A stretch of 64,000 nucleotides of DNA from positions 1,426,001-1,490,000 of the forward strand of contig NZ_CP010951.1 in NCBI RefSeq assembly GCF_001580455.1. The letters are read 5' to 3'. The translations under genes and the position numbers were made by a program. The stretch's first letter is position 1, and each line of letters starts with the position of its first letter. Under the pieces are notes generated by a model. That model had not been told where the DNA came from. It searched no databases and saw only the letters and a list, made by a program, of their open reading frames with translations. Of this stretch, positions 33,005 through 41,972 are shown in pieces. Source of the DNA: Ramlibacter tataouinensis. GTDB taxonomy: Bacteria; Pseudomonadota; Gammaproteobacteria; Burkholderiales; Burkholderiaceae_C.

Positions 33005-33382
33005 CTAGGCTTGCCAGAAGCGCTTGCCGCTCTCGAACTGCGCTTGCGACCACGACACTCCTATGTCGCGAAGGAGGTAGCCGTCGAGACCGGCCAGCTC
33101 GCGGCGCGAGCGCGCACGTTGGCGCCATTGCCTGAGCGTTGCCACGACGCGCTCGATCGGTCCCGTTGCCGCTTCGGGGCGCGACCTGCCGTCGGGCGGC
33201 GCTACGAAGTGGAGCACGACGCCGCTGCCGGCACGCAAGATCTCGTCCTTCACGACATCCCCCAAAGGATTGGAACAGGCCTTTATTGCAAGGGGGCCCC
33301 ATTGCGTGACGGTTTCGCCGCGCTGCCACGCCAATTTCGATTGCAATACGGCAACATGTCCGGGCGCGAGAGCCGAACTCAT
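33005..33382 (-). CDS. DUF1127-domain protein with unusual N-terminal extension
   Basis: The last about 45 residues (RARSRRELAGLDGYLLRDIG then VSWSQAQFESGKRFWQA) are a textbook DUF1127 motif, a small Arg-rich helical domain found in 45-80-residue proteins, some of which bind RNA or affect phosphate and carbon metabolism. The frame reaches ATG 33382, giving 125 residues, which is long for the family. A GTG at about 33261 with GGGGGA upstream would give a shorter product closer to typical length. The start is therefore uncertain. It lies upstream of the VOC-MFS-cupin genes. Confidence 0.65.
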   Translation of the reverse strand: MSSALAPGHVAVLQSKLAWQRGETVTQWGPLAIKACSNPLGDVVKDEILRAGSGVVLHFVAPPDGRSRPEAATGPIERVVATLRQWRQRARSRRELAGLDGYLLRDIGVSWSQAQFESGKRFWQA

Positions 33383-33616
33383 CGGCGGCGTCTGGACGGA
33401 GTTGCGGGTCGCCGCGCGCGCATCAAATTACAGATGTAATGCAAATACCGCCCGTCGAAACGTGAGCGCAACCGCGCCGCGCGGAGAATGCCGAATGCAA
33501 GGGCCGCAACGCGCAATCGATGAGACGGGTGCAGACCGTGGTGGCTGCATCGCAAGTGATTCTCTAGAAGCCGTCGCGTGCAGGAGAATTCGCCAAAATT
33601 GCCGGCGCCCCGCGAG

Positions 33617-36600
33617 ATGAGCCTTGCCGAGTCGACCGAAACGTTGAAGCCGCGTGGCCGGTCGTGGCAGCTCATCCCCTGGTTCGGCGGCCTGTTCATT
33701 GCCGCGATCGCGGCAATGGCAGTGTGGGACGTCGTGCGCGGCTATCACGTCGCGGCCGAGGACACCGATCGCGAGTTGGAGACGCAGGCGCGCGTGATCG
33801 CCGAACAGACCGCGCGCAGCTTGCAGGCCGTCGACGTGGTGCTACGCCACGTCGCCACCGAGTACAAGCGCGGCCGCCTCGCCCGGCTGAGCCCCGACGA
33901 ACTGCACCACTATTTGCGCGAGCTATCGGTCGGTTTGAAGCAGATCGACGGCTTCGGACTGTACGACGCCAACGGCAACGCGGTCGCGCTGTCGTGGGGG
34001 CCGTCGGACACGACCATGCGCAGCATCGCCGACCTGCCGGGATTTCACGCAATGCGCGCCGACCCGCAGGCCGAACTGGGCATTGCCAACGTCATGCGCG
34101 CCGACGACGGCGTGTGGGCGCTGCCGCTCGGGCGGCGCCTGGAGAAGCCGTCGGGCGAATTCGACGGGTTGGTCGGCGCACGTGGGCTGGTTTCGTACTT
34201 CCAGGACTTCTACCGCGACATTCGGGTCAACCCCGGAACGAAGGTGACCCTGCTCCACCGCAACGGGCGCTTGTTCGCACGCTACCCGCCGGTCGAGGGC
34301 TCGCTCGGAAAGGCGTACCCGGCGATCAATGCGAGGCTCGCGGCGCGTGGCACCGGCGATGCCGGGCCCTTGCGCGCGCGAAGTCCCATCGACGGCGTCG
34401 AGCACTTCGTCGTCGTGCGGGACGTGCCCGACTACCCGCTGGCCGTTGTCGTCTTGCGCGACGTTCAGCCCGCGCTTGCCGAATGGCGCGCCCAGGCAAT
34501 CGGCACCACACTGCGCACGCTCGCGCTCAGCCTGCTGGCGGCGCTTCTGCTGGCGATTCTTGCGCGCCAGTTGCGCCGGCTCGACGCCGCGCACGAGTCC
34601 CTGAAGGATTCGCGCGAGCGTTTCGCGCTCGCCGTGGCCGGTTCCGACGACGGCATCTGGGACTGGGAGCGCGAGAGCGACGCGATCTTCGCATCGCCGC
34701 GGGCGCGCGAGCTGTATGGTCTGCCACCCGGGCCCGAGACGACACCACGCAAGGAGTGGCTCGAGCAAGTGCAGGTGCACCCCGACGACGTCGCGCCCCG
34801 GCTCGCCGCGATCGAAGCGAACATGGCAGGCAAGACGCCGTTGTACGAGTTCGAGTATCGGGTGCGGCATCAGGACGGCCAGTACCGCTGGTTGCGCGCG
34901 CGCGGTCTGTGCGTGCGCGACGCCGGCGGCGTGGCACTGCGCATGGCCGGGTCGGTCAGCGATATCGATACACGCCGGCGCGCCGAAGAGGCGCTGCGCG
35001 TGAGCGAGGAGCGTTTCGCGCTTGCCGTCGCCGGCTCGGGCGTCGGAATATGGGACTGGGACCTGCAAGCCGGCCTGGCGTTCGAATCGGCTCGCGCGCG
35101 CGAGATCCAGGGCCTGCCGCCCGGACCCGAATTGCAGCCGCTGGACGAACTGGTCGCGTCGCTGCGCGTGCATCCGGGCGACGCGCCGCGGCGCGCCGAG
35201 GGAATCCGCGCACACCTCGCGGGCGAAACCCCGGCCCACGAAGTCGACTACCGCGTGCGGCACGACGACGGCCAGTACCGCTGGGTGCGCGTGCGAGCGC
35301 TGTGCATCCGCGACGCGCAAGGCCAGCCGTACCGCATGGCCGGCTCGGTGGTCGACATCGACGCGCAGCGCCGCGCCGAGGAGACGTTGCGGTTGTCGGA
35401 GGAGCGCTACGCGATTGCAATGACCGGTTCCGACGAGGCCCACTGGGTCTGGAACGTGAAGACCGACGAGTTGTTCTCGTCGCCGCAACTGCACCGGCTG
35501 ACCGGTATCGACGGCGAGCCCCCGGCGACACGCAGCGAATGGAGAGCGCGCGTGCCGATGCATCCCGACGACCGCGAACGCACGCAGCATGCAGTCGACC
35601 TTCACCTCGCCGGGGTGACGCCGCGCCTGAGTGTTGAATACCGCATCATCGATCCGGCCAACGGCGAGGTGCGCTGGATCGACAGCCGCGGCCAGTGCTT
35701 CCGGGACGCCGACGGCCGGCCCGACCGCGTGGCAGGCTCGACGCTGGACATCACCGAACGCAAGCGCGCCGAGCAGGCGTTGCGCGAGAGCGAGGAGCGG
35801 TTTGCACGCGCGGTCGAAGGCTCCAACGACGGCATCCTCGACTGGGACATCACGAACGACCAGATGTTCGCCTCCGAGCGCGCGATGCGCATCGCCGGTA
35901 TTGACTCGTTCTTCGCCGTGCGCACGCACGACGAGTGGCTGGCGCTTCTCGACATCCATCCGGACGACAAGCCCACCGTGAGACGGATCTTTCGCCGTCA
36001 GCCGAAAGGCGGCCTTGACGCGCAGGAGGCCGACTGCCGGGTGCGCCAGGGCAACGGCAGCTGGCGCTGGGTGCGCATTCGCGGCCGCCACATGGGCGAC
36101 TCGAACGGTCGGGCGACGCGTTGGTCGGGGTCGATCAGCGACATCGACGCGCACAAGCGCACCGAGCAGGCGCTGCGCGAGTCGCAGGAGCGTTACCAAC
36201 TGGCGGTCGCCGGCTCGAATGAAGGCATGTGGGACTGGGACATGCGCAACGAGACCTTCTTCTTCTCCGCCCGCGCTCAGGAACTGCTCGGCCTGGAGCC
36301 CAGCGAACCGATGCGCCCGTGCGAGGGATGGTGGCGCTTGTTCCACTACCACCCGGACGACGAGAAGCGCGTGCACGAGGGGTTGAAAGCCTACCTTGAC
36401 GGCAGCAGTGCTGCGCACTGGGAGGTCGAATACCGGCTCCACCACGACAGTTCGGACAGCTGGCGCTGGTTCCGCGAGCGGGGCGTCGCACTGCGGGACG
36501 AGCAGGGCCGGCCGTACCGCATGGCCGGTTCGCTCGAAGACGTCACCGTGCGCAAGAACGCCGAGGCCGAGCGCGACCGGCTCGAATCGCAACTGCGCCA

Positions 36601-37723
36601 GTCGCAGAAGCTCGAGGCGATGGGCACCCTGGCCGGCGGCATCGCGCATGATTTCAACAACATCCTCGCCGCAATCCTCGGTTACGGCGAGATGGTGCAG
36701 GGCGAGTGCGCCGAAGGGACGCCGCTGCGGCGGCACATCGATGCCGCGATGAGCGCCGCGTTGCGCGCCAAGTCGCTGGTCGAGAGAATCCTGGCGTTCA
36801 GCCGCAGCGGCGTCGGTGAACGCGTGCGGGTCAATGTGCAATCGGTCGTCGACGAAGCGCTGGTGGCAACCGCCGCGTCGCTGCCGCCGCAGGTGCGGCT
36901 CGAGTGTGACCTCAGCGCTGGTGATGCTGCGGTGCTCGGCGACGCGACACAGATTCATCAGGTGGTGATGAATCTGTGCGCGAACGCGGTGCAGGCGATG
37001 CGTGCGGGCGGAACGCTGGTCGTGACCCTGCACACCAGCCACCTGGCCGAAGCCAGGTGCGTGTCGACCACGCAGCTGGCGGCCGGCGGCTACGTCACGC
37101 TCGCGGTGCGCGACACCGGCAGCGGCATCGCGCCGCAGGTTGTCGAGCGCATCTTCGATCCTTTCTTCACTACCAAGGCCGCCGGCACGGGCACAGGGCT
37201 GGGGTTGTCGCTGGTGCATGGCATCGTGGCGGACCTGGGCGGCGGTGTCGATGTCCATAGCCGAGTCGGCGCCGGCAGCACGTTCACCGTCTATCTGCCG
37301 TGGAAGGGCAGCGCGCAGGCGACCGAGGCACGAAACGAACCGATCGCCGGCGGCACCGGCGAGACGATCCTGCTGATCGACGACGAGGAAGCGCTGGTAC
37401 GGCTGGGCGAGGAGATGATGGCCGAGCTTGGCTACGAGCCGGTGGGCTTCGCATCAGGCGCCGCGGCGCTGGAGACCTTCCGCGATTCGCCGCAACGTTT
37501 CGACGCGGTGTTGTCCGACGAAGCGATGCCCGGGATGACAGGCTCCGAACTGGCGCGTGAGATCCACCGCATCCGGCCCGACATCCCGATCGTGCTGATG
37601 AGCGGCTACGTGACGCCGGCGCTGATTGACCGCGCGCGCCAGATCGGCATCAAGGATGTGCTGGCCAAGCCGCTGGCAGCACGCGACATCGCGCGCAGCC
37701 TGGCCGATGCATTGCACGACTGA
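33617..37723 (+). CDS. Membrane hybrid sensor histidine kinase with five PAS domains and a receiver
   Basis: A 1368-residue protein. Two membrane segments (about residues 20-40 and 300-322) bracket a periplasmic dCache-like sensor (ETQARVIAEQTARSLQAVDVVLRHV; GFGLYDANGNAVAL). Five PAS_3-type repeats follow, beginning near residues 330, 463, 593, 724 and 855, each opening with an ERFA-like motif and a G-x-WDW element and ending R-MAGSV-DI. The HisKA box is GGIAHDFNN with H1011; the ATPase has NLCANAVQAM, DTGSGI and GTGLGLSLVHGIV. A C-terminal receiver has D1301 in LSDEAMPGM. The GTG at 33578 is an alternative start. Likely partners are the neighbouring regulators. Confidence 0.93.
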   Translation: MSLAESTETLKPRGRSWQLIPWFGGLFIAAIAAMAVWDVVRGYHVAAEDTDRELETQARVIAEQTARSLQAVDVVLRHVATEYKRGRLARLSPDELHHYLRELSVGLKQIDGFGLYDANGNAVALSWGPSDTTMRSIADLPGFHAMRADPQAELGIANVMRADDGVWALPLGRRLEKPSGEFDGLVGARGLVSYFQDFYRDIRVNPGTKVTLLHRNGRLFARYPPVEGSLGKAYPAINARLAARGTGDAGPLRARSPIDGVEHFVVVRDVPDYPLAVVVLRDVQPALAEWRAQAIGTTLRTLALSLLAALLLAILARQLRRLDAAHESLKDSRERFALAVAGSDDGIWDWERESDAIFASPRARELYGLPPGPETTPRKEWLEQVQVHPDDVAPRLAAIEANMAGKTPLYEFEYRVRHQDGQYRWLRARGLCVRDAGGVALRMAGSVSDIDTRRRAEEALRVSEERFALAVAGSGVGIWDWDLQAGLAFESARAREIQGLPPGPELQPLDELVASLRVHPGDAPRRAEGIRAHLAGETPAHEVDYRVRHDDGQYRWVRVRALCIRDAQGQPYRMAGSVVDIDAQRRAEETLRLSEERYAIAMTGSDEAHWVWNVKTDELFSSPQLHRLTGIDGEPPATRSEWRARVPMHPDDRERTQHAVDLHLAGVTPRLSVEYRIIDPANGEVRWIDSRGQCFRDADGRPDRVAGSTLDITERKRAEQALRESEERFARAVEGSNDGILDWDITNDQMFASERAMRIAGIDSFFAVRTHDEWLALLDIHPDDKPTVRRIFRRQPKGGLDAQEADCRVRQGNGSWRWVRIRGRHMGDSNGRATRWSGSISDIDAHKRTEQALRESQERYQLAVAGSNEGMWDWDMRNETFFFSARAQELLGLEPSEPMRPCEGWWRLFHYHPDDEKRVHEGLKAYLDGSSAAHWEVEYRLHHDSSDSWRWFRERGVALRDEQGRPYRMAGSLEDVTVRKNAEAERDRLESQLRQSQKLEAMGTLAGGIAHDFNNILAAILGYGEMVQGECAEGTPLRRHIDAAMSAALRAKSLVERILAFSRSGVGERVRVNVQSVVDEALVATAASLPPQVRLECDLSAGDAAVLGDATQIHQVVMNLCANAVQAMRAGGTLVVTLHTSHLAEARCVSTTQLAAGGYVTLAVRDTGSGIAPQVVERIFDPFFTTKAAGTGTGLGLSLVHGIVADLGGGVDVHSRVGAGSTFTVYLPWKGSAQATEARNEPIAGGTGETILLIDDEEALVRLGEEMMAELGYEPVGFASGAAALETFRDSPQRFDAVLSDEAMPGMTGSELAREIHRIRPDIPIVLMSGYVTPALIDRARQIGIKDVLAKPLAARDIARSLADALHD

Positions 37724-37758
37724 GCCATTCGTCGGCGCTACCCGGTGGGGGCTTACCC

Positions 37759-38127
37759 TCATGATGATGCCGCGCGCGCCAGATGATGCACCGCTTCGAT
37801 CAGTGCCGCACGCTCGATCGGCTTGGGCAGCACGCCGGCGACGCCCAGGGCGGCCGCACAAGGGCCGCAGCAGCCGACACTGGCGAAGACCGTGGGCGAG
37901 ACGACGACGATCGGCACCCCGGGGTAGCGGCGCTTTGCTTCGGCCAGTGGCTGCAGCCCACCCTCGCGCAGAAATGCCAGCTCGAGCACGATCAGCGACA
38001 ACGGCGCAGCCGCGTCGGCCGACGAGGTATCGACGACCTGCCAGCCCTCACCGTTCAACCACTCGACAAACAGCGAGCGGGTTGCCCGGTCGGTTACGAG
38101 CACCAGCACGTTGCGCGCATCCGGCAT
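37759..38127 (-). CDS. Stand-alone receiver-like protein with Glu at the phosphoacceptor site
   Basis: A 122-residue CheY-like domain: NVLVLVTDRATRSLFVEWLN at the start, LSLIVLELAFL in the beta-3 position and LPKPIE (K102) at the switch lysine. The normal Asp in the LIVLDL motif is Glu (E49), so ordinary phosphorylation is unlikely; Glu can mimic the phosphorylated state. A VGCCGPCAAALG segment with three cysteines is unusual and could be redox-sensitive. It converges with the giant kinase gene and is divergent from the OmpR-type regulator, so it may be a modulator of that pathway. Confidence 0.75.
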   Translation of the reverse strand: MPDARNVLVLVTDRATRSLFVEWLNGEGWQVVDTSSADAAAPLSLIVLELAFLREGGLQPLAEAKRRYPGVPIVVVSPTVFASVGCCGPCAAALGVAGVLPKPIERAALIEAVHHLARAASS

Positions 38128-38229
38128 CGCGTCCCTTCGGTCGGTGGCCGTTTGTTGAGAATGGGATCATTGTGCCCGCCGTCGCATGCCGAAACGAATC
38201 GCCGGCATTACGTTTGAAATCGCGCTAGC

Positions 38230-38997
38230 ATGGCAGTCTCGCAGGTAGCATTTGTTATGCCAGCCGTTTCGCATTGGCAGCCGCACATCGTTGCGCTCGA
38301 CGACGATCCCGCTGTGCGCGAACTCCTGGCCGAATACCTGTCCGAAAACGACCTGCGGGTGACGACGCTGGCCAGCGGGCGTGAACTCGACGCGACCCTC
38401 GCACGCGACCCCATCGACCTGCTCGTACTCGATCTCAAGCTGGCCGGCGAGGACGGCATGCAGATCGCGCGGCGCCTGCGCGACAGCACCTCGTCGCTCC
38501 CGATCCTGATGCTCACCGGTCGCTCCGAAGAGGCCGACCGCGTGATGGGGCTGGAACTCGGCGCCGATGACTACCTGACCAAGCCCTTCAGTCCGCGCGA
38601 ACTGCTGGCGCGGGTGCGCGCCTTGCTGCGCCGCGCCGGCGCGCAGGCCACGGTGGCCGACGCTATCGCGCGCGTGCGCTGCTACCGCTTCGGGAACTGG
38701 GAACTCAACATCGGGCTGCGCAGGCTGAAGGCGATCGATGGCTCAATCGTTGAGTTGACGAACGGCGAGTTCAGTTTGCTGACCGCATTCCTGTCTGCAC
38801 CCCAGCGGGTGCTTACCCGCGATCAGTTGCTCGAACTCTCACGCCTGCACAACGCCGAGGTGTACGACCGCTCGATCGACGTGCAGATCCTGCGACTGCG
38901 GCGCAAGATCGAGCCGGACCCTGCGAAGCCCACGTACATCAAGACCGAGCGCGGCGCCGGGTACCTGTTCGACGCCGACGTACAGGCCGTGCGCTGA
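38230..38997 (+). CDS. OmpR/PhoB-family response regulator
   Basis: A 255-residue response regulator. Receiver: ALDDDPAVRELLAEYLSEND, phosphoacceptor D68 in LLVLDLKL, Thr in MLTGRSE and K118 in YLTKPFSP. DNA-binding winged helix: VELTNGEFSLLTAFL, RVLTRDQLLELSRLHNAEV, YDRSIDVQILRLRRKIEPDP and the ERGAGYLF wing. It is the only complete output regulator near the multi-PAS hybrid kinase and is the likely downstream member. Divergent from the Glu-variant receiver by about 100 bases. ATG 38230 used; ATG 38257 is a credible alternative. Confidence 0.92.
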   Translation: MAVSQVAFVMPAVSHWQPHIVALDDDPAVRELLAEYLSENDLRVTTLASGRELDATLARDPIDLLVLDLKLAGEDGMQIARRLRDSTSSLPILMLTGRSEEADRVMGLELGADDYLTKPFSPRELLARVRALLRRAGAQATVADAIARVRCYRFGNWELNIGLRRLKAIDGSIVELTNGEFSLLTAFLSAPQRVLTRDQLLELSRLHNAEVYDRSIDVQILRLRRKIEPDPAKPTYIKTERGAGYLFDADVQAVR

Positions 38998-39128
38998 AAC
39001 CACGCCGCCACAGACGTGGCTGGAACGCGGCGCGGTTGCACCTGAAATCCCCGCGCCGCCGCTTGAAACACCGGCGTCATGGCTCCCCGTGACGATGCCC
39101 AGAACGGCATTCAGCAAGGGGAGTCCAG

Positions 39129-39344
39129 ATGGACCGGCAATTCGACAAGCGGCGGACGCGGCTCGAGCCAGGCGAATTCCTGCACATCGGTGGCGGCTAC
39201 GGTCAGCTCGCGCATGGTTCGCGCCGCGAGCTCTTGAACCAGTTCCGCCTGTCCCATCCGGCGCAACGCGTGGCCAGCGCCGTCTGTGCCGTCATCGTCT
39301 CCGCCGCGCTCGCAGCGTTCATCGACGGCCTCGCGCGGAGCTAG
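39129..39344 (+). CDS. Hypothetical small single-pass membrane protein
   Basis: A 71-residue protein. Support comes from the strong AGGGGAG site at the right distance from ATG 39129 and from a plausible topology: a charged N-terminal half (MDRQFDKRRTRLEPGEFLHI), then a hydrophobic helix at about residues 47-66 (VASAVCAVIVSAALAAFIDG). No family recognised. It stands alone between the response regulator and the SRPBCC gene. Confidence 0.55.
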   Translation: MDRQFDKRRTRLEPGEFLHIGGGYGQLAHGSRRELLNQFRLSHPAQRVASAVCAVIVSAALAAFIDGLARS

Positions 39345-39382
39345 CCGATCGACACACTGTACCGGCGAAAGGACCGTCCCTC

Positions 39383-39829
39383 ATGACTACCGGCACCGTT
39401 CGTCTTCATCGGGTGCTTCGTTCGCTCCCCGAGCGCGTCTACCGCGCATTCCTGGACGCGGATGCCATGGCCAAGTGGCTGCCGCCGTTTGGATTCACTT
39501 GCAAGGTTCATCACATCGACGCGCGAGTCGGCGGAACTTACAAGATGTCGTTCACGAACTTCTCTACCGGAAATAGGCACTCGTTCGGCGGCGAGTATCG
39601 CGAGTTGGTTCCGAATGAGCGAATTGGCTACACCGATAGCTTTGACGATCCAAACCTCCCCGGAGAAATGCGAACAACCATTTCGTTGCGGCAGGTTTCG
39701 TGCAACACCGAGCTGGCCATCGTTCAGGAGGAAATTCCGGAGGTCATTCCAGTGGAGACGTGCTATCTGGGCTGGCAGCAGTCACTCGAGCAACTGGCCA
39801 AGCTCGTCGAGTCCAAGATCTCTAGCTGA
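39383..39829 (+). CDS. SRPBCC/AHSA1-family protein
   Basis: A 148-residue START-like fold protein: TVRLHRVLRSLPERVYRAFL then DADAMAKWLPPFGF, the standard SRPBCC opening, FGGEYRELVPNERIGYTDSF in the middle and CYLGWQQSLEQLAKLVE as the long C-terminal helix. The fold makes a hydrophobic ligand pocket; members range from stress-related to aromatic-compound binding. No catalytic claim can be made. First gene of a three-gene block (SRPBCC, hydrolase, SDR) with visibly lower G/C at third codon positions than its neighbours. Confidence 0.85.
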   Translation: MTTGTVRLHRVLRSLPERVYRAFLDADAMAKWLPPFGFTCKVHHIDARVGGTYKMSFTNFSTGNRHSFGGEYRELVPNERIGYTDSFDDPNLPGEMRTTISLRQVSCNTELAIVQEEIPEVIPVETCYLGWQQSLEQLAKLVESKISS

Positions 39830-39863
39830 TCGTGGCGGCGGGACATCCCATCCGGAGGGAATG

Positions 39864-40814
39864 ATGGATTACCGAGAGAGCTTTGTACGTCGGGACCAAC
39901 ATCGAATCCACGTCCGCGAGTACCCGGGACAGGAGCCGACGATCATCTTGATGCATGGGTTCCCGGACAATCTGCATCTCTACGACCGCCTGTATTCCTA
40001 TCTTTCGCCACCTCGTCGAGTCATTGCCTTCGACTTCCTGGGGTGGGGTGCTTCGGACAAACCCCTTGGCTTTGCGTACACCGCGACGAGTCAGGTCGAC
40101 GACCTTGATGCCGTCATCGCCCAACTTCGCCTTCAGCAAGTCATCCTTGTCGCGCACGATGCTTCGGGGCCGCCTGCGATCGACTGGGCTCTTGCCAACG
40201 CCGATCGCGTAGCGGGGCTGGTGCTGTTGAACACCTATTACTGTGCAATGCCGACGCTTCGCCCGCCGGAAGCCATTTGGCTGTTTTCGACGCCGGTGGT
40301 CAGGAACATCGCGCGGCCCATGTCGCAGATGTTTGGTCACTGGATCTTCCGTCGCATGTATCGGTGGCAGGTTGGGAGATTCTTCAGGGACGCGGAAGTC
40401 AGGGACAAATTCGTGCCACTGCTTTACCGACAGTTCGATGCCACGCCAAGCGCCCGTCCGGCCTTCTTTCGTTTGAACGAAGACTTGTTGCGCACTGTCA
40501 GGTCGGGAACTAAGCAGGTTCCGAAGCTCAGGGAGTTCGGACGGCCGGTCCGGATCATCTTTGGCGACGCGGATCCGTACTTGAACAAAGGTGTCGCACA
40601 GCGTTTCCATGAGTTGTTTCCGGCATCTGAGCTGTTTCTTGTTCCAGGTGCAGGGCACTTTGTCCAGATGGATGAGCCTGCGCAGGTTGCGCAATTGATT
40701 CTTGCGATGCCACGTGCAGGCGGGATGCGCGCAGTGCCGTCCGACAAGCTGCTTCCAGCGACGCGCAATGAAACGCGTGGGTCGCTCGTCGATCGACTCG
40801 GGGAGGCACCATGA
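39864..40814 (+). CDS. Alpha/beta hydrolase with Asp nucleophile (epoxide hydrolase/dehalogenase-like)
   Basis: A 316-residue hydrolase. HGFPDN forms the oxyanion hole, FDFLGWGASDKP the following loop, and VAHDASGPPA the nucleophile elbow. The residue in the nucleophile position is D99 rather than Ser, as in epoxide hydrolases and haloalkane/haloacetate dehalogenases. The acid lies in FGDADPYLN and the His is H265 in GAGHFVQMDEP. A C-terminal extension of about 35 residues is unusual. The start follows GGAGGGA; ATG 39861 is one codon earlier. The stop overlaps the SDR start by four bases (ATGA), showing translational coupling. Confidence 0.85.
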   Translation: MDYRESFVRRDQHRIHVREYPGQEPTIILMHGFPDNLHLYDRLYSYLSPPRRVIAFDFLGWGASDKPLGFAYTATSQVDDLDAVIAQLRLQQVILVAHDASGPPAIDWALANADRVAGLVLLNTYYCAMPTLRPPEAIWLFSTPVVRNIARPMSQMFGHWIFRRMYRWQVGRFFRDAEVRDKFVPLLYRQFDATPSARPAFFRLNEDLLRTVRSGTKQVPKLREFGRPVRIIFGDADPYLNKGVAQRFHELFPASELFLVPGAGHFVQMDEPAQVAQLILAMPRAGGMRAVPSDKLLPATRNETRGSLVDRLGEAP

Positions 40815-41605
40815 ATACTGCGCTGATCACCGGGGCATCATCCGGTATCGGGCTGGCACTTGCTCGTGAGCTTGCCGCTCACGGCCATGCCCTCGTATTG
40901 GTCGCGCGGGATCGCGAGAAACTCGACCTTGCGGCCAAGCAATTGGAGCTCCAGTACGGCGTGCAAGTCAGTGTCTACACAAAGGACTTGTCAGAGCCGG
41001 GCGCCGCGGAACAACTTTGGGCAGACGTGTCAGGTCGGCACGCCGTCGACGTCCTGATCAACAACGCTGGCGTCGGTCTATACGGAGACTTTCATGAGCA
41101 GCCGGTGGATGAGCTGACGCGAATGCAGACGCTCAACGTCGTGGCCCTCACTACCTTGACCCGGCTCGTGCTGCCGGGTCTCGTCGCCCGCGGGCGCGGC
41201 CGGATCCTGAACGTGGCGTCGATCGTGGGCTATCAGCCCGGAGGTCCGGGGATGGCTGTGTACTACGCCACCAAGGCCTACGTCCTGTCCTTCACCAAAG
41301 GCCTTGCCAAGGAGCTCTCTGGAACCGGGGTCTCGGTCACGGCGCTTTGCCCCGGCGTGACGGTTTCCGCTTTCGAAGAAAGGGCCGGGGCGAGCCAAAC
41401 GTATCTCTATCGATTTGTGCCGCAAACAAAGCCCGACTCGGTGGCGAAGGCTGGGTACCGCGCGCTGATGAAAGGGCGTCTGACGGTTATTCCGGGGTTC
41501 ACCGCGAAGTTGTTCGCTTTCTCCGGCGAACTTCCGCCTCGCGCCATCGCGCTGTTCGTCAATCGATGGTTGTTGAGGCGGGGGAAGGTCATGCCGGCCG
41601 CTTGA
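40811..41605 (+). CDS. Short-chain dehydrogenase (DltE/YqjQ-like SDR)
   Basis: A 264-residue SDR with TGASSGIG, NNAGVGLYGDF, Ser in NVASIVG and the YYATK active site, followed by FTKGLAKELSGTGVSVTALCPG. The C-terminus is amphipathic and basic (NRWLLRRGKV), suggesting membrane association. Substrate class is unknown; coupling to an Asp-nucleophile hydrolase suggests successive steps on an epoxide, halide or its alcohol product. It converges with trmO and overlaps its 3' end by 17 bases. Confidence 0.9.
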   Translation: MNTALITGASSGIGLALARELAAHGHALVLVARDREKLDLAAKQLELQYGVQVSVYTKDLSEPGAAEQLWADVSGRHAVDVLINNAGVGLYGDFHEQPVDELTRMQTLNVVALTTLTRLVLPGLVARGRGRILNVASIVGYQPGGPGMAVYYATKAYVLSFTKGLAKELSGTGVSVTALCPGVTVSAFEERAGASQTYLYRFVPQTKPDSVAKAGYRALMKGRLTVIPGFTAKLFAFSGELPPRAIALFVNRWLLRRGKVMPAA

Positions 41606-41972
41606 TGTCGACCACCGGGGTGCCGTCCACCGCCTCGATAGGGCCCACGCGCAGGCGCGTGCCGGATATCTCGCGCAGACTCACGCGATGCAAACCCAGC
41701 GGATTTGGCCGGTCCTGGGAGCGCGTCGCGAAGACGCCGGTCAGCGGATTGCGCGGATCGTCGCGCGGATGGACATCGAGCGTGTTGCGATCGGCGAGGT
41801 GCAGCCACGTGATGATGACAATCTCGTCTCCGGCTTTCAATCCGGCGAGGGCTCGCGCGAAGGGCGCATTGACTTCGACCCACGCATCCGGCGCACCCTC
41901 GGAGCCTTGCTTCGGCGCGGCAGCGACGTCGCGCAGCGACGATTGAATCCAGCCAATCGATTGGAGCTTCAT
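41589..41972 (-). CDS. trmO: tRNA (N6-threonylcarbamoyladenosine37-N6)-methyltransferase TrmO
   Basis: A 127-residue single-domain TsaA/TrmO fold: IGWIQSSLRDVAAAPKQGSE, APDAWVEVNAPFARALAGLK, VIITWLHLADR, ATRSQDRPNPLGLHRVSL and the C-terminal GTPVVDIKRPA. RSQDRPNPLGLHRV with preceding H-R-like contacts is the SAM/substrate signature. It methylates t6A37 in tRNA-Thr; shorter members lack the C-terminal extension of E. coli TrmO, as here. The start overlaps the sigma-factor stop as ATGA, so the two are translationally coupled, which is not the usual context for trmO. Confidence 0.85.
   Translation of the reverse strand: MKLQSIGWIQSSLRDVAAAPKQGSEGAPDAWVEVNAPFARALAGLKAGDEIVIITWLHLADRNTLDVHPRDDPRNPLTGVFATRSQDRPNPLGLHRVSLREISGTRLRVGPIEAVDGTPVVDIKRPA

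Noticed and set aside
33923..37258. A 1111-codon frame antisense to the multi-PAS kinase
   Set aside because: The sense frame has complete kinase and PAS motifs. The antisense frame is His/Arg/Val-rich shadow sequence caused by biased third positions, without domains or a ribosome-binding site.
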